Below are positions 24,064 to 34,165 of a stretch of 64,000 nt of DNA, one piece after another. The stretch is from NCBI GenBank assembly GCA_945643635.1, contig CALZFC010000020.1, forward strand, positions 312,001-376,000. Direction: 5' to 3'. How positions within the stretch are numbered: position 1 is the stretch's first letter; each line of letters opens with the position of its first letter. The translations under genes and the position numbers were made by a program. A model generated the notes under the pieces. The model made no database searches. It worked only from the letters and a program-made list of their open reading frames with translations, and had not been told where the DNA came from. Origin of the DNA: Allodiplogaster sudhausi. Taxonomy: Eukaryota; Nematoda; Chromadorea; Rhabditida; Diplogasteridae.

Positions 24064-24664
24064 GGTAGTTTCGTGGACAAGAGATAGGTGAATTGCTGTA
24101 AAGCGTTCATACAAATCATCAACATCAAATAAGTAGTTAAAACAAGAGCACCAATCTATTGATTTAAAGGAGCATTGAAGAATCAATTTTCTGGGACGCC
24201 ATTTCTGCAGCTGTTATTTCTCACGCATGGAACTTATCATCACATGTTATATACCATTGGATAGCTCACACGAAGGCGACCAACTTTTTCATACATACAT
24301 CACTATTCGCTCTCTAGATTGGTTGAACCAACTTTTATGTTAGAATATTTCGCCCACATATTCTGCCTTACTGTGAATTTACATTTTTTATTTCGACATA
24401 GAGAAAATGGCTCTAAATTTATAGTTCAATCTTAAAAAATGGTTCCGACAGTTTCGAGAAATGAATTTTTTAAAGTCATTTCGGCCTATTTGCAATTCAC
24501 ATCGAAAGCCATGGGTCGCAGGTTCAAAGTCGCGCGGGTGCAAACCATTTTGCGGGTTTTTTCCACCGAAAAATTGCAAAATAGACAAGGGTTTTGAAGG
24601 TGCACTGATTGAAGATGCCACACAATCGGAGATGGGAACGGTCCGGCCCTTTCCGTTACCGCCG

Positions 24665-24860
24665 TCGAATCAGCCGTGGATCGCACCACTGAATCGGAGC
24701 TAGTCGACGATACTCTCACCCAGCGTGCTGATCACGTCCCAAGACTCTGAAGATCCAGTTTTCGAATCAGCAAATGAAAAATTCTCAATGTAAAATAATA
24801 TACGTAGCTGCTACTCTACAGTCCTTCGCTCTACCAATTCAGCTGTCCAGGCAAATGGAC
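24665..24860 (-). repeat. Degenerate second copy of the dispersed 7.86-8.02 kb repeat
   Basis: It aligns with 7856-8020 in the same orientation. On the minus strand the frame open in the first copy is interrupted here by stops. It sits in the spacer of the inverted repeat. Confidence 0.5.
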
Positions 24861-24863
24861 CGG

Positions 24864-25105
24864 CTTTAAATTATTATTTATTATCAGTGTTGCTTTTTTA
24901 TACGCTTGCTACGAAACTAGGGCAAATGGATTTTACTTTAAATTAAAAGATCTTTTTTTTTATTTTATTTTCTTCAGAAGGTTAATTAAGTTAACAATAG
25001 CAGACGTTGGAATTTCATTGAAATTTCATCCTCACTCTCAGATGGCAGGTGCTGTCGTTGTCCCGCTGGAAAACCAGGAGCAGCAGAAAGTTACGACTCT
25101 TGATA
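24864..25105 (+). pseudogene. Transporter promoter plus exon 1 fragment (copy D)
   Basis: The sequence matches 10185-10441 upstream of and inside transporter copy A, including the ATG at 25042 and the first 21 codons (MAGAVVVPLENQEQQ...), then stops abruptly at CTTGAT/ACTTATATT inside exon 1. It is closer to copy A than to B or C, so it derives from A or A's ancestor. It lies between the arms of the hydrolase inverted repeat. Confidence 0.75.
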
Positions 25106-25155
25106 CTTATATTTTATACTTTATTTACGCACACAGAAGTGAGACATGGTAGTGA

Positions 25156-28100
25156 AATTTAGCCATAAGAAAATTAGACTCCCTGCAGACAAGTTTCCCC
25201 CCAACATACGTTCACTAGTTTTACTTAAAACAGTCTTTTCCCAAAGCTACACTGTCTTCCGGTATGAATTGAATAAGCGTGCCTGTCAACATAGATATGC
25301 TCATAGTGAGCGGTCTCCCTCTTGGTTCTCTTTGTGACATTTTGCTTGAGTGAATGTTTGTTGTTTCTTCTAATAATCTTGTTGCTTCCCCAGGCGACAA
25401 GGGTCGAGAGAGAAGAGTTTATCAGGCAGAGTCATTCGATGGTGATGCAGAGAAAAGGAACAAGGCGACGGGGAAGGGCATGGGCCCGAGGCGTCGTGGT
25501 CGTTGACGAAAGGGGAAGGGGATCGATAGGAAGGAGACATAGCGACACGGCAGAAGACCGGTCGCTCCCCGGGAGAAAGCTTACTTATGCGTCATAACTG
25601 GATGTGATATACTGGGAGGAGATTGGCGGATATACTGAGAGATACAGAGAGTAAATCACACTTCAAGCTTTACATACATACAGATGTATGTACATACGTT
25701 CCCGGAGGCTTTATCGGCGGAGGAGAGGAATGCGAACAGGATGATGATGATGCCTGTTTACAAGACAAAGGGGGAATACATTCTGGGCAAGACTTCACTT
25801 GCCACGCTGTGCAGTTGACTCGATGATTGCATCGATTCCCTCGGCGATGAAGAAACCACGAAACTTCTAAAAAAGAGATAGACATTTGGATGCGAAAATA
25901 CATAGTGAATATAATTCTAAATATAGTTTGCGGCTCAGTGTTTTGTATTCAGAATGCCCACCGGCAGGGCGTGTATTTCCTCCAAGAACTTGACTGAAAC
26001 ACTGCGACGTCCACCGCTGAATGCCTTAAAACGAAGAAAAAAAATACATTGTTGCATATACCCAACTCAGAAAAAAATGGAGAGTGCATCAACATAAGGA
26101 TAAATAAATAATAATAAAAAAAATACTAACCGTCTTCATTTGCTCAATCACTTTCTGCTCGGGCTCCTTTTCCTTGCCTTCGCCCACCTGAAATATTGTA
26201 CATTTCTTTTAAATTGTTTTAGAAACAATTATTTTTGATAAGGAAATGGACAATAAAATATGAAAACATTAAATAAGTCGACAATCGCAGATGCCAAGTG
26301 ACCAAGTGAACACAATCGCGGAGAGCGGCAACGAACTCCTCCGAAATGGCCGGCTCCACATTTTTGTCCTTGCCGGAGAAGGCGACAAGAACACGCTACT
26401 TCTCAGGTGATCTGCATGAAAGGACAGACGATTACTAGTACCATACCAACTCCTGTATTTCTGTCGTTCACTCTTTTTCCCTCACTTTCTCGTTCTCTCT
26501 TTCTCTCCGTCTCCCACTTCTCTAGGGCTCACTCTCTCTCATCCTCTCCAACTGACTCCATGACTTTGTCCATAACAGCTCGCTGCCCTGGATAACTGTG
26601 ATGCGCCACCGGCTTGAAGTTCACCACAGCGATTCGGCCGTTGTCTATCTTCATGCCGAGGAGGCGGGCGGCCCCTGCACAAATGTGGAAGCATACCTTG
26701 ATTAAAAGAACTTCAATCATATTAACAGTACAATTGAACTTTTCTAACAGCACAATGAACTTTCTTAAAAGTACATTTGAGTACAATCTTAACTGTAAAC
26801 TTGAGCTTTCTTAACTGTACAATGAACTTTCTTAACAGTAGAGTTGAACTTTCTTAATAGTACATTTGCACTTATCAAAAAAGTAGACTCTGAAAGAAGA
26901 GAGTATTACTGACGACGAAAGTAGTACAAGTGGATGAGTGGCCTGAGAGGCGGCAGCCAGTCATAGAGAGCGGACGTCGCGCGAATGGCCAGAAAGTGTG
27001 GACGCGCGTCGCGATGCGGCCGCAGCCCCGTCGGGTTCACCAGCACCGCGCCCGCCACCGTCTCCTGTGACAGGTGGATTCCTCTGTCTCACTCTCTCAC
27101 CCTCTCTCACCCCCTCTCTCTCTCTCGCTCGCTCTCTTCTCTCTCTCTCCAGAGGTTGGCAACGGGACCAAAGGACTGGGCCCGGCCGTACTTTCTTTTA
27201 TGTAGAAAATGAAATGTTCTTTTTTGTGTCTTTTTATTCAACATATTTGATTGCGTTAATTAATCAATAAATCGAGATGAATAGCTATTTCGAATGACCT
27301 GGTTCACGGGCATCAGCTGGAGTGCGTTCTCGCAGCCTCGCGAGAAGCCGACGAAGACGATGGGCCACTGGATTCCGAGTCGATCGAGGTGAATCTTGCA
27401 AGATTTTGTCCCCTTTCTTTAATTCCATTATTTCTTTGAAAAAACTTGCTTGGCAAAAAAATTAAATAATCTTACCTGAGTGAATTCGTTGTTTTCAAAT
27501 TTGTCGAACCGCAGGGCAGGCGAGTCTGCAAAAAAAAATCATGCTTATGCGGAAAAAACCTGTTTCAATATTTGCCAAAGAAATTCAACGTTAATCGAAC
27601 GTTTCAAAATAGGCCAAACTGGAAATAACTGGAACCTTCGCTGAGCCCGTGACCGGGAAGGTTGATTCCGATGACACGAATGTTCTTCTTCACAATAAAT
27701 GAAGTGATGTGCCTGAAGATGAACAGAGTAAGGAGGAGTCAAGGACACTTCCTATTCTGAGTAAACGGCAGTCATAGGAACTGGTCTTGGCAATAAGTCA
27801 AGAACACTTCCTATAACACAAGCGAATATACCATACTTGAAGTATTGGTGCGAGCCGAATGCGCCGTGCATGTAGACGACGCTTCCGCGTGATGCTCCGG
27901 ATGACGCTGTGTCCTTTAAGGCATTAAAACATTTGCTATCATAAACCAAAGAAAGAAGCAAACAGTACTTACTAACTCCACTTTCTCCTTTTTCAATGGT
28001 AACTAACTTGTAGAGTGCCGCAAAAGAGACTCCAAGGGTACCCAATGCTTTCCAGCAAATATTTTGCATGTTGCTGGAAGTGATAAATATGCGGATTTAT

Positions 28101-28705
28101 CGAGAAAAAATCTACTTTTGCACCTGCACGATAAATAAGTGTAACAATTATGCATAAAATTATGATTCCGAGAGTGCAGCGCGCAATAAATTGCGTGTTA
28201 AAAATGATTGCGTGCAAAATATTAAAAGAAAAAAAAACAATTACTGCATGCCTGGTACACCGAAGTCAGCGCCATTTTCCGGCCGTCAGCAAGACGGAGA
28301 CTCAATGGCATCGCGTAGACATCCGAGGAATCACGTATCAGTGACTTCTGAAGAGATACAAGTCATAGAATATACAGTCAAATTTATCAACAAAAAGTGT
28401 GGATGAGGAGAGAGCGAGAGAGATAGAAAGAAAAGTAACAAGGCAATCATATCCTCGCTAGGGATGCCTCTAGGGGATGATTTAACTTGGAAAGCCCACC
28501 GCTTTTGTGGTGAGCGTGTGCTCCTGGGCCGGAGAAGAAGTGGAGAAGGAGGGACTGGTAGAGCGGAACTGCAGAAGACCATTGGAGATGCGGAATGACT
28601 GAGAAGGCAGCCGGGCCAGCTGGCGGAAAAGCATTCCTCTAGGAAAAGTAAATTTAATTTCGCAGTACTTATTAATAGATTATTAAATTATTTTAAAAAC
28701 TATAG
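25156..28705 (-). repeat. Right arm of large inverted repeat
   Basis: Partner of 20950-24063. It carries two blocks absent on the left: about 25495-25705, and the exon 2/intron 2 part near 28070-28320. Confidence 0.85.
25795..28634 (-). CDS. Alpha/beta hydrolase copy 2 (DUF1057-like), intact
   Basis: Twelve exons read through on the minus strand. Exon 1 (28634-28500) begins MLFRQLARLPSQSFR, an Arg/Ser-rich leader without acidic residues that suggests mitochondrial import. Exon 2 adds LSLRLADGRKMALTS. Then follow GSVVYMHGAFGSHQYFK, RVIGINLPGHGLSEG, the GFSRG nucleophile elbow (GxSxG), AGAVLVNPTGLRPH, a cap region (FLAIRATSALYDWLPPL), a GKDKNVEP segment where a late catalytic residue is often found, and a C-terminus ending AQRGK and TGA (25797-25795). 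Total length is about 345 residues. The order HG..GS, N.PG.G and GxSxG fits the alpha/beta hydrolase fold. Resemblance to the nematode DUF1057 group is from recall, and the substrate is unknown. Phases close at every junction I checked. Confidence 0.78.
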
Positions 28706-28749
28706 CATCCAAATTATCCTCGACTGAATTTTCATCTCTCTTCAAAACG

Positions 28750-29230
28750 ATGCCCACTTCAATTGGAACATGTAATGCTTATGATTCGCCTCTGCTTTCG
28801 ACAAAGAAAGGAAAAGAAAGAGACTATATCCAAAGGCGAAGAAGCAAGAAAAAACGAAGAGAAAATAAACATCATCCTCAGATGTTTTCTCTAACCCGAG
28901 AGTGGCCTCTTATCTTAGATGAGATCAATCCTTCTTCCATCCTGCTTTCTCTGGCAGACATCTTGGAAATTCTCCTTCCACTTCTATCATTGTGCCTGGC
29001 CAGTAAAACAAGGGACCAAGATCATATGAAAGAGATTTTCCGCCAACCCAAAGAAAAGTGGAACAGTAGTCACACATCCTAAGATTAAGAGAGAGAGATC
29101 AATCCTGATCCCAACCTAATATGCCTTTGTACTCTCGACTCACAATCAGTTATCTTTTGTGTGGCCCGGGAGTGTGCTGGCAAGCATCCAAGAGAATCGG
29201 CGGCGCGATTGGCTTCGCCTCTCTTATCCT
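28750..29230. other. No supported gene
   Basis: A 110-codon plus-strand frame (28750-29082) has a Lys/Arg-rich start and a Leu-rich middle, but there is no splice or paralogue evidence. The stretch 29160-29290 contains a hydrophobic open frame (IGFASLILINPVALLLLLG) that runs into the repeat below. Confidence 0.35.
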
Positions 29231-29299
29231 AATCAATCCTGTTGCTCTTCTTCTTCTTCTCGGATCCTCTGTTCTTGACATGTATTTTCCTTGATGTGC

Positions 29300-29680
29300 T
29301 GTTGATAAATATGTGTATCCTCGAGAAGCTTCAGCAGCTGAGCGGCAATGGGTTTAACCCCGATCTCCAGCAGCTGAGCCGCGAAGGCTTGAGCCCCGAA
29401 ATCGAGAAGATGTGCTGCACAGGGTTGAGCCCCTCTCGCGGCGGAGAGCAGTGACGAAGGCAGCCAGAGAATGGAAGAAAGAAGAAGAAGAAGAACTCTT
29501 CCACAACGACATCTGCAGTCAAGCCAGTCGCCAAAAGGAAGGTGCTCCCAAAGAGCTCCGAGTGGGCGGAGCCACGCTCCGAGTTGGCGGAGCCACGGGC
29601 GGAGACGAGCATGACCAAACATATGATCAATCCGCTGCTGCTGTTCACCATCGGTCCATACAGCTATGTTTGTAGGCTGT
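29300..29680 (+). repeat. Segment with three 12-residue repeats and 21-bp units
   Basis: From 29330 to 29440 three 36-bp units encode LQQLSxxG(F/L)xP-type repeats on the plus strand (LEKLQQLSGNGFNP, LQQLSREGLSP, IEKMCCTGLSP). The opposite strand gives equally regular GAQPCAAHLLDF-type repeats. The remainder matches 7230-7530 inverted. It looks like part of a coding repeat from an unknown gene or mobile element. Confidence 0.45.
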
Positions 29681-30170
29681 CTCTAATTAATCAAATTAAT
29701 TGAATTCATATCAGTACCGGAAATTATCGTTGAAATCTGTTATAAGAGTAGATTCTTCTTACTTGAATCGAAAAGTATGAAATGTTCACTCTCAAAGGAG
29801 GGCAAAACTAGTGGAATTTTTGTTTACTATTTCATATGCTATATGCTAGAAAAGGATGCGCTTTTGAGCGTATTCATTGCGTATCTAATCAGGTATCCAG
29901 ATCGGAGCTTTATAGTGGGTATTCGGAAGGAAAAGGGCGTAGTGAGAGAAGACTCTTTCAAGACTTTGCCGCATGAACTATTTCCTATTCGGCCTCCAGC
30001 TCAGCCATGGGCACAAGACCATCGAGAGACCATTCCTGCCTGCAAGATAGCAAAAAAAAATTGCAGGTTAGTTAAATTTCTTTCTGCAAGCAAAAAATGA
30101 AGATTGGATTAAAACTAGTAGTGAAATAACAATAGAATCGTCTAGACATGCCTGCACAAAGGACAGGTCG
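29680..30170 (-). pseudogene. Inverted copy of the 6.76-7.23 kb region
   Basis: The segment reproduces 6760-7230 in opposite orientation, including the terminal exon of the 4.5-6.9 kb gene with MAELEAE and its stop (about 29985-30045). The preceding exon and Cys cluster are absent. It joins directly to a hydrolase fragment at about 30175. Confidence 0.65.
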
Positions 30171-30175
30171 AGTCC

Positions 30176-30735
30176 GCATAAGCATGATTTTTTTGCAGAT
30201 TCGACTGCCCTGCGGTTCGACAAATTTGAAATCAACGAATTCACTCAGGTAAGATTATTTAATTTTTTTGCCAAGCAAGTTTTTTCAAAGAAATAATCGA
30301 ATTAAAGAAAGGGGACAAAATCTTGCAAGATTCACCTCGATCGACTCGGAATCCAGTGGCCCATCGTCTTCGTCGGCTTCTCGCGAGGCTGCGAGAACGC
30401 ACTCCAGCTGATGCCCGTGAACCAGGTCATTCGAAATAGCTATTCATCTCGATTTATTGATTAATTAACGCAATCAAATATGTTGAATAAAAAGACACAA
30501 AAAAGAACATTTCATTTTCTACATAAAAGAAAGTACGGCCGGGCCGAGTCCTTTGGTCCCGTTGCCAACCTCTGGAGAGAGAGAGAAGAGAGGGAGCGAG
30601 AGAGAGAGAGAGAGGGGGTGAGAGAGGGTGAGAGAGTGAGACAGAGGAATCCACCTGTCACAGGAGACTGTGGCGGGTGCGGTGCTGGTGAACCCGACGG
30701 GGGCCGCATCGCGACGCGCGTCCACAGTTTCTGGC
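30176..30735 (+). pseudogene. Alpha/beta hydrolase fragment (three exons)
   Basis: Exons corresponding to ALRFDKFEINEFTQ, the GFSRGCENALQLMPVNQ exon and AGAVLVNPTG are present with their introns. In the last, a deletion (CGGGGGCCGCATC in place of CGGGGCTGCGGCCGCATC) shifts the frame, and similarity ends near 30735. It is closer to the right arm (CTCGGAATCCAGTGG) than to the left. Confidence 0.75.
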
Positions 30736-30739
30736 AGCA

Positions 30740-31340
30740 GAGAGGGGAAAAAAGATAGAATGAGCGATAGAGAGAGAGAGAGATAGAGAGAAAGTTAGAG
30801 AGAGAGATAGAGAAAGAAATACAGCGACGGCAAAAGAATACTTGATAAAATATTGGGTTGAAGGTTCTCATTATTTAATTATGGAAGAAAAGCATATTAT
30901 TTTTTTCTAAAATCCATTTTGATATTTGATTTTGCTTAAAAAGCATTGAAGTTTTAGATTCAGTGCTTAACAAGGTGCAGACTGTGATGAGAACTTCTTT
31001 TCTCACGGTGATGGATGACCTCAGAGATGCCAAGCTACGGAGGGCAACAGAGCAAGAAGCGATTAAAGGTCAGCAGAGGGAGATGTACGGCTTCAGAAAT
31101 AGAGAGAGAGAAAAAGGAAGAGATATTTAGAAAGAGAGAGAGAGAAAGAGAGAGAGGGAGAGAGAGGGAGCGAGCGAACTAGTGAAAGCCAGAATGCATA
31201 AGTGGTTGTGATTAGGGAGAAGAAGAGCTAGCAGTGAAGAGAAAAGGAGTGAAATTGAATGAAAAGATAGGGTCAGAGAGAGAGAGAGTGAGAGAGAGAG
31301 AGGGAGGGAGAGAGCAAGAGAGAGAGAGAGGACAGAAAAG
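30740..31340. repeat. GA-rich microsatellite cluster with one exon-like block
   Basis: GA runs occur at about 30760-30825, 31095-31165 and 31275-31330. Between them, 30957-31068 is flanked by TTTTAG and GGTCAG and is open (VMRTSFLTVMDDLRDAKL). It may be an exon of an unidentified gene, but its phases do not match the block at 33302. Confidence 0.4.
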
Positions 31341-31600
31341 TGCGAAGCCAAGTCAGTTGCAAATACATTCTGCTTGTATGACACGCCCATAATAAGCCAT
31401 TGCATTCTTTATCCTTTCTAAAAATGTTGTTTGAGTCCTCTCAAACTATATATTTTTTTAAGTAATATATCATGTCACCTTATCGTTTCTATATAGTATT
31501 TCCACTGATGACGCTGTTCTCGCTGCACAGGATTCTTCTCCTCAACGGGTGCGCGACCTTCCGTCCTCGTCAGCCACCCATTCCTGCATAGTGAAGAGAA

Positions 31601-32695
31601 ATGGCTTGGCGTCCGATCCTCGGCGTGTTCACCGTCAGCAAGGCCGAAGTAGCGCTTCCTCCCAGATATTTCAGCGATTACATAGGCTCGCATTTCCACT
31701 CGGCGCCCGCACTCATCGCTACGGCGATGCTCAAGCATGGCCTCAGGCTGAAGAACAACATTCCTCCCGGCGACTTCTGCGCCGTCCTCTTGGCATCCTA
31801 CACGATTCGTGGCGTGCGGCCGTTCGTGCTCGATCCTCAGGACATGAAAGCGAAGCTCGGACTCTCTCGCGATCCTCAACCAATTTCGCTCTCTCATGAC
31901 TTGGCTAAGAATATTCAATCTGTCTATTTCAATTTGGGCACTCCCAGTTCTCTGAAAGTGGTTCTCGCCAAAATTCTGACCGGAGTGACGGACGAGATTG
32001 CTGAGGATCTTTCCCTCGTCGGCGACGCCGTGGCGCGCATTCCAACACTTATTTTGCTGCTCCGGCTCCTGCTCAAGAAGCCCGACGTCGTCGGCCTCTT
32101 CCCTGGGTCCTCTTCCGACGGCTGCTCGTCTCCTGGCCGCGACACGCTCAACACGTTCGGCTATGGCTTCAACGAGATCAAGGGCGCCATCCTCTATCCG
32201 ATCGTCTACCACTTCCTCTACACGCCTGACGTCTATGCAGAGCTGCACGCTCGGTTCGCAGAGGACTTTGAGTTCTTTGGACAAGAACATCTGAACATGA
32301 TCGAGGAAATCGAGCAGATTCTCCCTTTCCAAAGAATTGCCCCTCACCTGGATGTTGATTACGATGAGCTTCTAGCTTACTACCACGCCTACAAGCGGGG
32401 CGCTTTCCCGAAGAAGGACGAAAAAGGATGTCGGATGATCCGTATTCATCTTCCCGAACTGGGCGAAGACACTCTAGCCTCGAGTATCCGACGCTTCTCT
32501 CGTCTCTTCTCACTCTCCTTCGATGCCGTGCTCTCTCTGGAAGGCCTCCCAACCGCTTCACTCGAACTCTCGGAGTCCTCGATGGTCTCACGAAGAACAA
32601 GCCGACGCAGCTGCGCAAACCGGCTTATGATCGGGCGTACGAGGTGGCAACGAAGTCCAAGGAGCTTGCTAAATCCTTCTGAACAGAAAGGGACG
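31601..32695 (+). CDS. Unknown protein of about 360 residues, possible C-terminal frameshift
   Basis: A long GC-rich frame starts at ATG 31601 (MAWRPILGVFTVSKAEVALP), directly preceded in frame by TGA, so it is a single-exon start or follows an unseen splice. The composition is strongly protein-like to about residue 290: HSAPALIATAMLKHGLRL, IPTLILLLRLLLKKPDVVG, NEIKGAILYPIVYHFLYTPDVY. After about 32470 the frame becomes Ser/Arg-rich, while the +1 frame reads GVLDGLTKNKPTQLRKPAYD and ends with ELAKSF and TGA at 32680-32682. This suggests a one-base indel or an unrecognised intron between 32470 and 32560. I do not recognise a family. The 290-codon antisense frame is a shadow of it. Confidence 0.55.
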
Positions 32696-32889
32696 ATGCA
32701 AGTTCACTTCTTCTATGACAATTTCAACATTCATTTATTCCCTTTGAATTTATTTTCTTCGAACATTTATGTTTCCTTTTAATTCGAATTTTTTTTACGC
32801 TTTATGGCTCGAATTTTTGTTCAATTGATTATTTGATAAATGTTTACATTCTGAGATCGTGTGGAACAGGTGTAACGAGCATAAGAGCG

Positions 32890-33180
32890 AGATCAGCTTG
32901 GAAGAGTAAGAATTGAGAGAAAGAGACAGAGGGAAAGAGATCGAGTGTTGGAAATGGAAAGGCAGAGGAAACTGCATACTAATGGTATATTACCAAAACA
33001 GGCTGAAAAAACGTTTCGCCATTGGCTGGGCATTCGATTCAAGAGGTCAGCAGGACAGGTCAACAGAGGGAGAGATAAGTTTTGGAGAGAGGGAGAGAGA
33101 GAGATAAAGATAGAGAGAGAGAGATAGAGAGAGAGAGAAAATGAAAGCGACAAGGCCATTGAGAAAAACTTGAGAAAAAA
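32890..33180. repeat. GA-rich region with a possible short exon
   Basis: GA microsatellite at about 32905-32945 and 33065-33145. Between them, 33001-33046 is bounded by ACAG and GGTCAG and could be a small exon, but no phase links it to its neighbours. Confidence 0.4.
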
Positions 33181-33207
33181 AATAAAAATCGATGAAGAAA
33201 ATGTTTT

Positions 33208-33278
33208 GGAGGTATGGGGAATTGAACCCCAACCCACCAGCATGCTAAGCGACTGCTCCACCACTGAGCGATATCTCT
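33208..33278 (-). tRNA. tRNA-Ala(AGC)-like sequence, probably a pseudogene
   Basis: Read on the minus strand, a perfect five-pair T arm with a TTCAATT loop, an intact D arm (GCTC/GAGC) and a TTAGCAT anticodon loop (AGC) are present with tRNA spacing. The acceptor stem has two A-C mismatches, the anticodon stem has two mismatches, and the G3:U70 identity pair of tRNA-Ala is absent. It is therefore more likely a decayed or tRNA-derived element than a working gene. Confidence 0.45.
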
Positions 33279-33301
33279 AACCCGACGTGAATCTTGCCCC
33301 A

Positions 33302-34165
33302 GGTGATCAGTAACAACTTTCCTCCTTCTTTGCCTACTGCAACCAGCGTTCCACCTTCACAGTTGATTCTTGATGTTTCCTTGACTCCGCCCACCCGTCC
33401 ACTTTATCCCTCTCTCAATTGCTCCCTGAATCTTCGATTGAAGCTCTCTGACGTCTTCCGTGGCTTGGAGGACTCTCCATCCGGCAACTTTAACGTCTTC
33501 CGCAAATACTTCTACGTCGTGAGTGGTCTTCTCATCTTCTTCGTTGTATCTGCCTTCACTTCCCTCAACATCGGAGAATCTTCCACAAAGAATGTGGTCC
33601 GCAAGTTACACACTTATGTATTTTGTTTTATTAAGGATTCAAAATTTGCCTGCTGTCAAGTGAATATCTTGCGTGCAATCACAATAGAATCTTTTGTAGT
33701 CAAAGGCGATGAGCAGAAGAAGAACGAAGTGACCAGGGGTGGCCGGGGGCCGAAAATATCAGGCCCCGGCCCCCAGGGTAGGCCCCGGCCACCAAGGTCG
33801 GCCCCGGCCCCGGCCCCCGAGGTCGGCCCCGGCCCCCGGGGTCGGCCGCGAAGTAGGCCCCGGCCCCAAATCTTGAAATTTTTCTAAAAAATATCTGCGT
33901 CGGAGGAAAAATTCATCCAAAACTGAGAAAATTCGTACATCTGTAACGCATACGAAATAAATCGGGGCACTTTTCATCATAAATTAGCTCATACTGTTCA
34001 ACTGGGGGTGAACTTCACTCAATTATCCACGGCCCATGGCCCCCAAGGTCGGCCCCGGCCCCGGCCCCGCTGGAAGTGACTCATTTGCCGGAGGAAGACG
34101 CGAAAGGAAGCAAATTGTCCGATGCTTCCCCAATCACGACGCCTCAGAATGCTCCGAGTGCGTGA
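33302..34165 (+). pseudogene. 3' exon of an unknown membrane protein, interrupted by hAT element
   Basis: After the acceptor GCCCCAG the frame is open: a Pro/Ser/Thr-rich stretch, LRLKLSDVFRGLEDSPSGNF, then one hydrophobic segment (YFYVVSGLLIFFVVSAF) and SLNIGESSTKNVVRK. It continues through KGDEQKKNEVT, where an element inserted in the codons after 33733. Beyond the element and its duplicated target, the same frame resumes (HLPEEDAKGSKLSDASPI) and ends at TGA 34163-34165. The insertion thus separates the last 30 or so codons. With the element present, translation enters a Gly/Pro/Arg-rich sequence and stops at about 33885. Upstream exons and family are not identified. Confidence 0.6.
33734..34072. 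mobile_element. hAT-type non-autonomous element inserted in a coding exon
   Basis: The element starts CAGGGGTGGCCGGGGGCC and ends GGCCCCGCTG, an imperfect inverted repeat, and is flanked by identical 8-bp duplications GAAGTGAC (33726-33733 and 34073-34080). Both ends are arrays of GGCCCC, and the middle is AT-rich with no coding capacity. It is the same structural class as 9167-9605 but a different family. Confidence 0.85.

Noticed and set aside
28750..29082. 110-codon frame as a gene
   Set aside because: There is no acceptor, donor or second copy, and its composition is not convincing.
31475..32347. 290-codon minus-strand frame
   Set aside because: It is antisense to the GC-rich coding frame starting at 31601, whose composition is clearly protein-like, and it has Arg/Glu/Val-rich shadow composition.
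33605..33699. Intron within the membrane-protein exon at 33.3-34.2 kb
   Set aside because: A GTTACA donor and TTTTGTAG acceptor exist, but splicing them (95 bases) shifts the frame to an immediate stop, whereas the unspliced sequence stays open.
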